A stretch of DNA of 64,000 bases from Owenia fusiformis (taxonomy: Eukaryota; Annelida; Polychaeta; Sabellida; Oweniidae): the NCBI GenBank assembly GCA_903813345.2, contig CAIIXF020000010.1, positions 14,267,181 to 14,331,180 of the forward strand. The letters run 5' to 3'. A program made the position numbers and the translations under genes. The notes under the pieces are model-generated. The model did not search any database. It saw nothing but the letters and a program-made list of their open reading frames with translations, and was not told the DNA's origin. Within the stretch, counting starts at the first letter, position 1. The number at the start of each line of letters is the position of its first letter. This document shows, in pieces, positions 41,901 to 52,400 of the stretch.

Positions 41901-44900
41901 CATTCAAACAGCACTAGAATGCGGGAAGAAAGAGCAATGGTGACAAAATGTAGACAGAATTTTCCGTAAGGGTTTCAAACATTTCTGGACACAATCAGAC
42001 ATGTATATAGTGTACTGTTATTTTTAGTGCTGTATTTATAGATATAATTTCACGTATTAAAATCATATTTTCCAGCAATGACTTCAAATCCGGAACCACA
42101 CCCATATCACATTTTCTTCAATAACTCCAAACATGTGTAAACATTGACCATGTGCATATAAATTCAGATTTCACGAGCTCTTTCATATTCGAGTACCTCA
42201 TACACCCCTGCATGGATTTGAGTTGGATTCGCCTTTTATACGTGAGCCGACACACTCGCAAACGCGGATTGGATAAAGATTGCGAGAATCTTTAACAATT
42301 GTACAAAAGATTCAAACATAAAAATATGTATAATGATTTATGTTTTTAACCAAAGGCAAAAGGACAACTGTCAACTTTCCAGTTTTCAAACAATCAATCT
42401 GCTTTTAAATATGAAATGTCTAACACACACACTGATCTTTCAGCATTAAAAACAACACATATAGAGTTTTACATATATATGTCATTCGTATGTACTTGCC
42501 CCAATAATGCGCTTCATTGCCTCTAACTTCAAATTGTCTTTGTTCCCATCCAGCATGATCTTTAAGTCTTCATGTCTAAAAAATAAATCTCATATAAAAT
42601 GCAAATTAGAACTATTTCTCTGTTTATTGTTTCAACTGTTGCAGAAATACAAAACATTCTTGGATCTGACAGAAAGATTTCTGTGTGGCAAAATTATATT
42701 CTTTTTAGGCTTGTCATTTGTCAATGGAGGAAAGTTTAATTATTTATTTCTACTTACAGTACAATAGCGATTGAGATTTAAAATGCAGAATAATTAGACA
42801 ATGAGCTTTGAATTGTCAGATTGATTCTTGCATTGGCTGCACAATTGTCATTAAAAACATTGATGAGCTTATACTGCATGCAAATTAGTTCAACGTCGTT
42901 AAACTCAATAACGGCGTTATTTATAATTAAGAATTTTCTTGGGGCCATTATTGAGTTTAACCTCCTTACTATTCTTTTCATTGATGCAAGTTTTGGATCC
43001 ACCGAAACCATTTTTCCGCGATAACATGCAACTGATACTTGACAACAATATAAAAACACATAACATCAAGCGATTAAACACAATATTATTGTATTAAATG
43101 GTCATTTATACAAGTAAAATGAGGTTAGACTTACCAATCTCTAAAATGACATTTCCGCATGTCCGCCATTGTGTCTGTTCGTCCCGGGTTAAAATTTAAA
43201 CTATTGAAACGAAATTGTTGTCAAATAGATTGATAATTATCACGCGATTACTCGGGATAAAATAACTATTTTTGAGGATAGCAGGTATCTTTGATTGATT
43301 TATATAGCGCTTGTATACACAAAAAATAGTTATTAATTGCAAACCTACTGTTCGTTGATGCAGTGTCGCAATGACGGTTAATTCCTGATACGATTTGCAA
43401 TTTCGATGTTACCGGAGTTGACCGATATTTTCGTAAAATTCCAAACCTGTCTCCAATATTTTCGTAATTATGCATCAATATGGTCTAAGGGGGGTACGGG
43501 ATGGTGTGTATGTATTTATAAGGTATGTATGCATGCTTGAATCACATTCTTTATGTAATATTACCATGTTTTCGGAGTTTAATTAGTTCCGCATGTCGGA
43601 ACCTGCTGAACGACTAAATTAACACATCAAGGGCAAAATGGTCATGGAGGTTAGACCTAGCCGGGCCATAAGACATGTCAGATAAGAAAAGAGGCCCAGG
43701 CTAGGTCTAATGTTGTTGGACTACATGCAAATCAGAATCTGAGAAATATCCCAACAAACTTGGATTCTGGACTGTGCAACGACATTTTCATTTTTTCTGG
43801 TAATTTCTGCTGAATGATAAAGTCCATATCATTGTGACGTATCATACACAGCACTTCTTGCAAAGCCACCATGATATAAAATCTTTCAGTTTCTGATTTT
43901 ATTAAAAGTTATCAAAATCACTTTTTACATTATAGTATTTCTAAACTTCCAACCAAATCTATTCAACTCAAGCATAACAGAGAAAATATATTTTGAAGAT
44001 GGTAGCTTTAAAGGTGAAATTAAAGTTAATCAAAAGTACAAAAAGATGGCAGCCATATTTTTTTGATAAAGTCATAAGATTTTGATAATGCATTTCCTGA
44101 CTAAACAGACACGTCAAAGAAAACATCACATTTAAACGCATTTTTCATAACTATGAATTGGAGGTGCATGGACCCCAAAGCTACATGTAGCATGGAGAGT
44201 GTGAAGTGAGGATAATTTTTGAAAGTTTCAAGGGGTAGCCTTGCAACAGTCACACATTTGCAAGAATCCAAAATTTCCACAAATCATCTTACCTTACCAA
44301 GGAACATCGAAGGAGCATGAAAATGTGAACTTCTTGCTTTGTTAGAGTATGATAAAGCTCAAACCATAGTTTCTTATAAACATTTCATGTCCACCATTTT
44401 GATTACTGGAACTACTTCTAGACTTCCTGATTAATCCTCATATAAGTTTTGTGATTTCACTAAGTGGCATGGATTATCACAAGTATATTTTATCTATAAC
44501 AGTATAATATCATGATAGAGGATGATGTGATGGATTATCACAAGTACATGTATATTTTATCTATAACAGTATAATATCATGATTGAGGCTTTATAAATGA
44601 TAAACAATGGATTTATAAGTGAGGATTACTTTTGACTAGAAAATGGTGGACATGAGATATTTAGAATTCACAATGGCTTGAGCTTTATTATACTCTAACA
44701 ATGCAAGAAGTACACATTTTCATGCTCCTTCGATGTTCCTTGGTAAGGTAAGATGATTTGTGGAAATTTTGGAGTCTTACAAATGTGTCTCCATTGCACT
44801 CCTACTCCTTGAAATTTTAAAAAGTTATCCTCACTTCACTGTCTCCATGCTAGCTTTAGGGACCCATACCCATGCACCTCCAATTCATAGTTATAAAAAT

Positions 44901-46005
44901 TGTGTTTAAATGTGAGATTTTCTTTGACATGTCTCTTTAGTCAGTCAGTGCATTCACATATAAGGAAAACAGATACACAAAATCTTGTGACTTTATCAAA
45001 AAAATATGGCTGCCATGTTTTTGTACTTTTGATTAACTTTAGCGTTACCTTAAGCTCATACATGTAATCCACAAAGCAAACTTTGGACATGCAATTCTAA
45101 TTAATGTACATTATGGTTATTTCAGAATGTAACCTCACTTAGATAATGCCCATAGTGTACTCGGAAATAATTTCCAAAGTTGATGACTGATTTTTTGAAA
45201 TACACTGTCCTGGCCAATTTAAATATTGAAGTGTATACCTATGCAATTTTTTTTGTCTTTGAGAGAATGTTCAGGCTGAAGATGGAATCAATTGAGGTAA
45301 AAAATGTGCATTAATGCTAGTGCCAATCTTTCTGACTTTTGATTGATAACGTAAGGTTCAATATGGTTATCAAGGGACATGTGTTGAACTTTGATGTTTG
45401 GGTTTACTTTGTTATGGGACTATTTCAACCATGGGGCTATTTCAAAATTGGCTTACATTTCCGATTCACGAAGTCCGCCACGTCCATGTCATCCTAGGCC
45501 ATGTTTGTTTTTAAAAATGTTAAAGAATAAACTGAAATCGAAACTGAATGTGGGATCTAATGCAAGATGGCGGACACCTGAATTATCGGTATTTGTCGGA
45601 ATAAACTCATGGTAGAAGTACCCCATGAGTGAAGTACTCCCCATACATGTAAGTCAACGTTTGAAACATCGCCGTCGTGGTGACAACTGAAGTATGATTT
45701 GTGAATTTCACCGGGATTTACCATTCAATATCCCCAATCAATTTCTAGTTCTGATAGAAAGTTATTGTAGAACTACTAACCTAATATTACTCCAAAATGG
45801 CATGACCTGAATCTATAGTACAGGATTTGCAAATCAAATGTCATGACATTCATTCAATCAAGAAATAGAAATACGCCTACTTTTTGTAGTCGTTCAAGAA
45901 GAATCCACCGCTTGCTGGATCACTAGCTACATCTGCTTCGCCGCTTCCTGTGGATGAGGGTGGTCTATCATTGTAGCTAGTGTTTTGGAACCCGTTACTA
46001 GCCAT
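29678..46005 (-). CDS. AP3B1: AP-3 complex subunit beta, complete, 20 exons
   Basis: The large beta subunit of the AP-3 adaptor, which sorts cargo from endosomes/TGN to lysosomes and lysosome-related organelles. Twenty exons with matching phases sum to 3297 nt: 1098 residues plus stop, close to the roughly 1094 of human AP3B1. Seen: N-terminal tail (1-41), alpha-solenoid trunk of HEAT-like repeats (about 42-620) with near-invariant stretches such as [20 protein letters not shown] and [20 protein letters not shown], a Ser/Glu/Lys-rich hinge (about 665-860) and an ear domain (about 865-1098) with FCDTTQ and PVGELL. All introns are GT-AG except intron 2 (GC-AG). It is head to head with SCAMP. 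Orthology to beta-3 is secure from trunk, hinge and ear; whether the genome has a second paralogue cannot be told. Confidence 0.96.
29995..30105 (-). mobile_element. GTGGTGACAT-type element fragment in intron 19
   Basis: On the - strand reads GTCTCCAACTTTTTCTGTGA ... CTGTAACAAAT ... GGTGGTGA, matching the family at 26484 and 59040. Confidence 0.5.
30410..30635 (-). CDS. AP3B1: AP-3 beta exon 19: ear domain
   Basis: Residues 927-1001: [44 protein letters not shown]. Phase 0 in, 1 out. Confidence 0.93.
31227..31415 (-). CDS. AP3B1: AP-3 beta exon 18: start of ear
   Basis: Residues 864-926: [20 protein letters not shown], later [16 protein letters not shown] and IKIGEK. Phase 0-0. Confidence 0.92.
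31697..31918 (-). CDS. AP3B1: AP-3 beta exon 17: hinge with LLDLDDF
   Basis: Residues 790-863: Lys-rich start, then [13 protein letters not shown], an Asn/Thr-rich run and [19 protein letters not shown] matches the hinge motif of vertebrate AP3B and resembles a clathrin-box-like sequence. Confidence 0.92.
32266..32411 (-). CDS. AP3B1: AP-3 beta exon 16: Ser/Glu-rich hinge
   Basis: Residues 741-789: [12 protein letters not shown], then a long Ser/Glu run ending EEEVVVKK. Phase 1 in, 0 out; donor AAG|GTATGT. Confidence 0.88.
32642..32976 (-). mobile_element. GTGGTGACAT-type element in intron 15
   Basis: On the - strand starts near TTTTTATGTCACCACC and includes ACATATTGTTATCGTCTCCA and CTGTAACAAATGGCAGGTGG. 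Same orientation as the host gene. Contains the hammerhead-like sequence at 32831-32863. Confidence 0.5.
33162..33305 (-). CDS. AP3B1: AP-3 beta exon 15: acidic hinge
   Basis: Residues 693-740: [18 protein letters not shown] and a run of seven Glu, then [11 protein letters not shown]. Low complexity, as in other AP3B hinges; phase 1-1. Confidence 0.9.
33594..33824 (-). CDS. AP3B1: AP-3 beta exon 14: trunk end, start of hinge
   Basis: Residues 616-692: [20 protein letters not shown], then [15 protein letters not shown] (near-invariant in AP3B), a Lys run and [11 protein letters not shown]. Confidence 0.95.
34181..34433 (-). CDS. AP3B1: AP-3 beta exon 13: trunk
   Basis: Residues 532-615: [54 protein letters not shown]. 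Phase 0 in, 1 out. Confidence 0.95.
34764..34931 (-). CDS. AP3B1: AP-3 beta exon 12: trunk
   Basis: Residues 476-531: [40 protein letters not shown]. Phase 0-0. Confidence 0.96.
34932..35912. other. AP-3 beta intron 11
   Basis: No coding segment found. ACAAGGTGTTCCAAAAGTAA at about 35441 resembles one end of a mariner-like MITE without a partner. Confidence 0.4.
35913..35965 (-). CDS. AP3B1: AP-3 beta exon 11: trunk micro-exon
   Basis: Residues 458-475: [17 protein letters not shown]. 53 nt, phase 1 in, 0 out; donor AAG|GTAAGT. Confidence 0.92.
36389..36521 (-). CDS. AP3B1: AP-3 beta exon 10: trunk
   Basis: Residues 414-457: [20 protein letters not shown], then [18 protein letters not shown]. 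Phase 0 in, 1 out. Confidence 0.95.
36780..36914 (-). CDS. AP3B1: AP-3 beta exon 9: trunk
   Basis: Residues 369-413: [20 protein letters not shown], then [20 protein letters not shown]. Phase 0-0. Confidence 0.96.
36949..38005. repeat. 96-bp minisatellite, 11 copies, in intron 8
   Basis: The word ATGGTGCAAGG recurs at 36976, 37071, 37167, 37263, 37359, 37455, 37556, 37652, 37753, 37849 and 37945. Units are 96 bp with two 101-bp variants (insert in the AATAATAAC run) that also carry GCCAGG. Very low divergence suggests recent expansion. Confidence 0.95.
38122..38176 (-). CDS. AP3B1: AP-3 beta exon 8: trunk micro-exon
   Basis: Residues 350-368: [18 protein letters not shown]. 55 nt, phase 2 in, 0 out. 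Confidence 0.93.
38330..38420 (-). mobile_element. GTGGTGACAT-type element fragment in intron 7
   Basis: On the - strand: CAAACAGACGGGGTTTGGTG ... TGTAACAAATGACAGGTGG and GTGACATG. Same family and same host-sense orientation as the other AP-3 beta copies. Confidence 0.45.
38548..38813 (-). CDS. AP3B1: AP-3 beta exon 7: trunk with acidic loop
   Basis: Residues 262-349: acidic [20 protein letters not shown], then [20 protein letters not shown] and [20 protein letters not shown]. Phase 0 in, 2 out. Confidence 0.96.
39280..39462 (-). CDS. AP3B1: AP-3 beta exon 6: trunk
   Basis: Residues 201-261: [54 protein letters not shown]. Phase 0-0, donor TAT|GTAAGT. Confidence 0.96.
39790..40017 (-). CDS. 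AP3B1: AP-3 beta exon 5: trunk
   Basis: Residues 125-200: [55 protein letters not shown]. Phase 0-0. Confidence 0.97.
40374..40469 (-). CDS. AP3B1: AP-3 beta exon 4: trunk
   Basis: Residues 93-124: [31 protein letters not shown]. The most conserved part of the beta-3 trunk. Confidence 0.97.
40988..41062 (-). CDS. AP3B1: AP-3 beta exon 3: trunk
   Basis: Residues 68-92: [25 protein letters not shown]. Phase 0-0. Its acceptor pairs with a GC donor at exon 2. Confidence 0.95.
41291..41721. mobile_element. PIF/Harbinger-like MITE, copy 1
   Basis: Inverted ends GGCCATAAGAAGTAGATTCT with its complement, TTA target duplication at both sides (41288-41290, 41722-41724). 431 bp, no transposase. Near-identical copy at 53738-54180. 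Confidence 0.8.
42500..42575 (-). CDS. AP3B1: AP-3 beta exon 2, GC donor
   Basis: Residues 42-67: [25 protein letters not shown]. Phase 2 in, 0 out. To stay in frame with exon 3 the donor must be GGG|GCAAGTAC, a GC-AG intron; there is no usable GT at the boundary. Confidence 0.93.
42898..42962. repeat. short palindrome in AP-3 beta intron 1
   Basis: GTTAAACTCAATAA faces TTATTGAGTTTAAC, about 65 bp, probably a small foldback MITE. Confidence 0.5.
44003..45056. repeat. 1-kb foldback element in AP-3 beta intron 1
   Basis: Arms at about 44003-44407 and 44640-45056 are imperfect inverted copies (for example GGAACATCGAAGGAGCATG at 44302 and its complement at about 44721). The spacer holds a direct repeat of GGATTATCACAAGTA ... 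ACAGTATAATATCATGAT. Confidence 0.8.
45881..46005 (-). CDS. AP3B1: AP-3 beta exon 1: N-terminal tail
   Basis: [20 protein letters not shown], then acidic and Gly-rich residues ending GGFFLNDYK, phase 2 (AA|GTAGGC), joining to K-HEDL in exon 2. The 'FF.ND.KK' context matches the vertebrate N-terminus (FSSDLKK). Stops lie upstream in frame. Confidence 0.9.
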
Positions 46006-46403
46006 ATTTTAAAGAAATCTGCTCACTTTCCAAAATAAATATTTTCCGTGTTTCGGTTCCAAAATGGCGACGATCATGTGACCAAAAATTTACTGTGACA
46101 CGTATTCACCTGTTTCTCGGCTTGCAGACCATCTTTTTTATAAGCACTTCAGCTGAGTATACATTTGATAGTTTGTGATTGTTCAAAGTGGTCAAAATAC
46201 GTCCAATCCTTATAAAACTACTATAAATCGATGCCGAAAGAAGTCTACTTGAAAATGACGTAATGCACTTGTGCGCATGCGTCAATTACTGACAGCCATT
46301 TTTACAGGAGAAAGCTGTGAACATAATCTCTCATATTTTTATGATTATCAGAGGGTTCTTCTGATAGAAAAGGACCAAACAGTGAATTCAAATAGTCGAC
46401 ATA
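46006..46403. promoter_or_regulatory. bidirectional promoter of AP-3 beta and SCAMP
   Basis: 398 bp between the two divergent start codons. Seen: AAAATGGCG (46061-46069, YY1-like), TCATGTGAC (46074-46082, M-box/CLEAR-like E-box of the MITF/TFE family), TGACGTAA (46256-46263, ATF/CREB-like) and TGCGCATGCG (46272-46281, NRF1-like). No clear TATA box. Motif calls are by eye. Confidence 0.6.
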
Positions 46404-46460
46404 ATGTCTGACTTCGAACAGAACCCATTTGCTGATCCTACGACGGCAAACCCATTTGCA
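46404..46460 (+). CDS. SCAMP: SCAMP exon 1: N-terminus with two NPF motifs
   Basis: [19 protein letters not shown], 57 nt, phase 0 out (GCA|GTGAGT). NPF motifs bind EH-domain endocytic proteins in SCAMP1-3. Confidence 0.95.
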
Positions 46461-49400
46461 GTGAGTACCAATGTTGAATTATTTTTTTCATTTTTTTTTA
46501 TTTTTCCAATAATTCCAAGGTTCTATCTGGTCATTCCAGTTCATTATCATACAAGCTATATCTAATGTAAACATATTCATCCTTTTCTATTTGGTTAATG
46601 AGACTATGTGTTGATTTTCTGAATACAATTCAGTTGAGATTGTCTTGCAATGAACATCACAAACTTACAGACACTCCCCTTCCTGAATATACAAGGGAAA
46701 GTGCAAAATTATGAATTTCATTGACAAGTCCCTTCACAACATCTGAGATTATCTATATTTATCAGGCGTTTCATTTATTCTATAAATGTCACATATGGAT
46801 CTATTATTCTGTGTACAGTGTATGTGTCTAGTTTCTATTGAGAAATGGAAACAGTTTTGTTGTAGCCAAACTCCATTGACAATATTTTTCACATGTATCA
46901 TGGTCAGATGATTCATGACTCATTGGTTCAAATTCTGTTTAGGTGATTGAAGGTACGATAAGTGTTTGATATAAATAACCATAAATGATAAGCAGGAAGT
47001 GAAAAACTGAAAACTGTTTTCATTTTCATTATCTATAGGTCATCTTGACTTCTCATGTCAACTAAGTACAAAACACTCAATGAGTGTAAAATGTAAAATT
47101 GATCAATCTATCTTTCTTATTCAAACTTATTTCATTATTATCAGGCATTATTTATCAATAAATCATTAGAAAGATGTGAAAAATGAACTGATTATAATGG
47201 GATTATAATAGCACCATTGGAATGCATGTAAGAATTAGGTAAATCTCTACATGTATATTTCTATACGGTATGTATGTTCTGTATTATAACTTCTTTAAAA
47301 TAGATCACACTCCCCCTAATATTTGGAGTATATTTAAAGTTGTTTGTTAATTTCAGGATCCCTCAGTACAAAGTGCTACACGAACCCAAGCTCCCCAAAA
47401 TGCAGAATTCAACCCCTTTGCTGCACAAAACACAACACAGGTTTGCACTTATTGTAGAAATTATTGTATTTGATAGTTATTTTATGTAAAAGTTGATATA
47501 ATACCCCCTATTTAGGTAAATGTAATAGAGTAGACAACATAATTTATATAAATTTTATTTCAACTATGGGGGTATTTATAGTTAGATAGTAATGGGTTCT
47601 AAAGGTCATTCCTGGTAATCCTTAACTCTCACAAAGATATTTAACCATCATATTTGCTACAGTCCAGAGCCTGGTTGCCGATCTCTTACAACACCCAGTG
47701 TAAAAATTTGCCAATACTAATTAATTCATTGATTTATGGCACCTAATATTTCCTCACTTTTTCTCATGTACACAATTTCAGGAAAAGCACTCAGTAGATT
47801 TATTTCAAAGGGCCACAGAACGTTTGGTGAGGAATTATAAGGATTTGTATCTCTAATTCTGCAAGATTACTGATTAAAATTGATTAATAATTGATAGAAC
47901 TGAGATATTACTGTTAATGAAGGTTTAAATGTTATAGGGCCACCAGGGTGGAACTAATGATAAGGTCTATTGCACATGTTTGTCCATTTCATATTTGTTC
48001 TTATATAAGTTTGTTACACATCTTTTGTTCACTGACTCTTTCCCTTTCACAAAAAATGAACACTCCCAATCTCATTTGCAAGCTAAAATGAAATAGTAAC
48101 TGTTATGCTACTACTGGTGACCTTGTTGCGATTTGCGCTAGTGTAGTGATGAAAAAATGAAATAAGAGTTACTTTGGAGGAATATATGAGGTGTGTATCC
48201 TCTTCTCAATGAACTCTTAATGTCTCATATAATCCAGAATCTTTGTATTGTTCTTAACCACAGGTTGCTGGCGCCACTCAGCCAGCAGCAGCCAGACCCC
48301 CCAACCCCCAACCTGCTGTCATGCAACCTACGGAGGCACCCCCAGCCTACACAGCCAGTCCAGCACAAAATGTCAACACAGATGATCTACAGAAAAGACA
48401 AGAAGTAAGTTGTCTAATTAATTTATGATAAAGCATAACAAGTTGAAGTAATGCATCATCATTCACCATTCAAGGTTGTGTGTAATGAAATGAAAGTGAC
48501 TATTTTTTTGTACTGGCTTATTGCCTAACTGATATTCTTGTTTTAATGTTGCTGACTAGTTGCGTAATATTCAGTTTTCTTTTGTCAATGATTTATCGAG
48601 GGTACAAGGTGTGAGTGTCCATATCCATCCGCCAAAAGATATGACCCAGAGATCACGATAGTTGAAAAAACTTGTTAGCCATTGTGGCTAAATCTTCCCA
48701 AAATTTTTTCGCCAACCAAAATATGAATTAGCCATTTTGAAAAACCGTAAAAAAGGGAACATTATGCAATGTCTGATGATGACAGTTTCACTTTCAGTTT
48801 CACTTTTCAAAATCATATTCAGAAATAAAAAACGTCAATTAAAATTGAATGTAAAGCATCTGCCGCGAATGTGATCGGCATTTCACATAGTCTGCACGGT
48901 GTAATATTACCAATTCGTTTACCTTGTGATATCGGAGTCCCAAAATACTTCCAAACTGCCGACTTTTTCGACTTAGATGCCGGCTCAATTTTTCAATTTC
49001 TTTCCTACATCCGGCATACTGATAATGCACTCGATTTGCGAACGACGATGAAGAAATTTACGAACAAGCATTACCATCTACCTGAAATCGCGGGTCCGTT
49101 AATAACACTTTTCAATGCAAAGAAGTGTAATCTAGGTACGAGGTAAGTGAAAATATTTAATTTTTCAGAACGAAATCGGAGGTGTTCCTCGCTATTTATA
49201 CACGTTTTTATGCATTTTAGGGAAGGAATCTATGTACCGATATTAACCCTTTCTGTCCCATGTCCCGAACCGAAGCATCTGGACCGAAATTCGGTCCAAT
49301 ATCGGGAAACCGTGACACCTCTAATTCGCCATAACTGCGAAATACCTTTACATATTTTTCGCCACCTCTTTCGAAAATTCGCGATTGGCGAATGGCGAAC

Positions 49401-52400
49401 GTCTACCGTGATCTCTGTATGACCCCTATATAGTCCATATAAAAACCTGTCATTTTGTTCTAAATAATGCCACAGGTGGCTTCTAGGCTACCTAGTATGC
49501 CATAAAATAAAGAGGTCAGCCCAACTCTCATTTTAATGATGAAATGCCGACTCCCTATAATTTGTTGAAGATTAAACATACCCCTATATGAACACATTTT
49601 TTTGTTAGATTACGGTACTAACACCACAAATGATGAATTGTTTTTAGAGTGTCACACAAAAAATTATATTTTGTGTTTCTGTTAATTCAAAAATCTTTTT
49701 AAATATTTTTTAGGAATTAGAAAGGAAAGCAGCTGAATTACAAAGAAAAGAACAAGAAATGCGAGCTGGAACATACAATGGTAAAATACACATACATATA
49801 AACTTTTTTCAATTTAATATAAGAGTAATAATATTGGATTTTGAAATGTTTTTAGCTTAATTTTATTTTAAATGTATCAAAAGAAAAAGAGCATCACCAT
49901 AGAAATAATTTCATAGATTTAACTTGATAGAATTGTAATTCAAATAGTCTTTCATACAATTCATAAAGGTTCTCACTTTTCCATCAATCTGGACCGAATA
50001 AGTATTGAAAATATGTTGTCTCAATTTAATATTTTGATTTATTTCTCCAGCACGACAGAATAACTGGCCACCATTGCCGAAGTTCTTTCCAATAGGTCCC
50101 TGTTTTTATCAAGACTTTGAAGTAGATATACCAGCAGAATTCCAGAGAATCGTCAAAACTATATATTATTTATGGGGGTGTAAGTAGAATTGATGTAACA
50201 GCAACATTTTATTGTCTCGTGAATGTGCTATAAATAGAATGTGTATTATAAAGGATATGTGTCTTTTTGTCTGTCATAGAAAATCATTGTTTCCTATATT
50301 CCTTTCAATACACATTGAGTTTATGTAGATTCTGAAATAATGATATGTTGCATTATGTATATTAATTTTAAAATTCAACTTATGTTCCCAGCTCCAGGAG
50401 CGAGCTTCAACAACTTTCCACCGATCCCTTCATGCTGTCCAGAATGTATAAAGCCATGTATTCATCAAGATTTCGATACAGACATTCCCTCAGAGTATAA
50501 GCATATCACTAAGATAATGTATTATCTTTGGATATGAGTCACCTAGCTTCATTAACTGGGCATATCGTAAAAATTAGCTTAACCTTAAAGGTGGTTCTGC
50601 CTCTGGCAGTCTGTGGCCTACATTTGAATATACCCATTGGTGTATAATGTATTGAACTATGAAGCTTTTTATTACAAACAACCTGAAATCAATGGTGTCA
50701 TGATATAATACTGTCATATTGCATGATGAAATAACATTCAGGGTTGGGAGAGTTTTGTTAAGGACTCATCATTTTTCGTGTTCAGAATTTAAGATCTCAA
50801 GTTACAACAAATTGCATGCAGCTGATATGCAATATGAAATTTCTGGAGAAATAACAGTTCAATTGATGAACCCTGCTGATATGATTTACTATAATGCTTT
50901 TTATTATCTGATGAGTATCAAAACCAAAACATTTTTGCTTTTTTTCGAGGTCTCCTCTGCCGAAGGCAGCGCGAAGTAGGAGCGTAGCGACTACTTTGCG
51001 GGAGACCTCGAACCAATGAACACGTTTGCTCCTGTAATTATTCACTTCTTCACCTCTTTAAAATGTGATTTCAATCAGTTGATCAAATTTTCGAACTTTG
51101 ACCTCAAATTCAAATATTAATATTTATTAGAAAAAATACTGACTCATTATTATATTTTTAAAAGTCTTTCAAATAAAGTGAAATGAAGCCAAAATCAGCT
51201 AAAATTATGCAATGTCGTAAAATGGCGTGACTGGAATATGATGCAATCACCTGTGACGTCAGACACGTATTGCCGCATCAACAACTAAACAAACAATTAA
51301 TATAGACTTCACTGATTGGTTTAAAGATTCTTCGCATCATTTGTGACGTCATAAACATGTTACCCAACCAACAACTAAACAAAGAACAAATTGGCATATA
51401 GGTTCGTTCAGTGCAACGCTCTTGAATGGGCCTTGAATCAGTTATAAACAGGATAATCAACAGATAAGAGAGTCGGGCATTTTTTTGACTTGGAGACCTC
51501 GACTCGACGAGATTTGCTGCATTTTCTTGTTAACAGTGTGAGTGGAGCTGGGAAGCATAATATATATTTATAACATTGTGTTATATAAGTAAATATATTT
51601 CAAGTTGATACAGTTATTGAAAGTACATGTAGTTATTTAGACATAGAAACAGTTTTAAGATTGTTTGATCAAAAATGAAAAATAATTATCTCTGATATTA
51701 AAATTTACAATTGTATAAACATTTAAAATTGTATAAAAACCTGTATAGATAACTGTGATATAGAATGATAGAGAATTTGAAATTCTACTCGCTTAGCTTA
51801 AGGGGGTAACATGACTTACATACACTGGGCGGTCCAAAAGTAGGGCTACAGTTATTCAACATTCTCTTTCTGTAAACTGTAAATCCACTTTAGGGCCACC
51901 CTATATATCAACATGTTATACTGTAGAGTTTTTTGTTGTATCATTTTTACTTACTCTATAGATCTCTAAATATATACATTATTATTTAAAGTGGCAACAA
52001 AGGATATAGAATGTAAAATGTTGGATACGATCTTTTTAATAAACTTGCCAATGTGTTCTGAAGAGTTCCTGTCTGATGACGTCATCAAAGAACATGTAAT
52101 TCGAGACTTAATAGGATAAGAAAATGTTCAAATTTTTTTTTACTTTTTTTTTAATATTGCTAAATCACCTTGAAAACCAGGCATCAGTCGAAATTTAGAA
52201 AATAGGTAGGACAAGATATGGTGCTGGCAAAAAGTATCTTAAAATTCTTAAAATGTTACTGCTCAACTGTGGTTTCTATCTTTTGTTGCCTCTTTAATAA
52301 ATACTGTACACAAATACGTCAAAACCCTTTTGTACATACATTTCTTAGAATTGATAAAAAATGGGAAGTGTCTGTTTGTGGTACACCTTAAAAATCTCAT

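Noticed and set aside
42778-43059. Possible second copy of AP-3 beta exon 2 (KLASMKRIV on the - strand followed by GTAAGG)
   Set aside because: Short resemblance only; the predicted exon would drop conserved residues, has no acceptor in the right phase, and overlaps a palindromic repeat.
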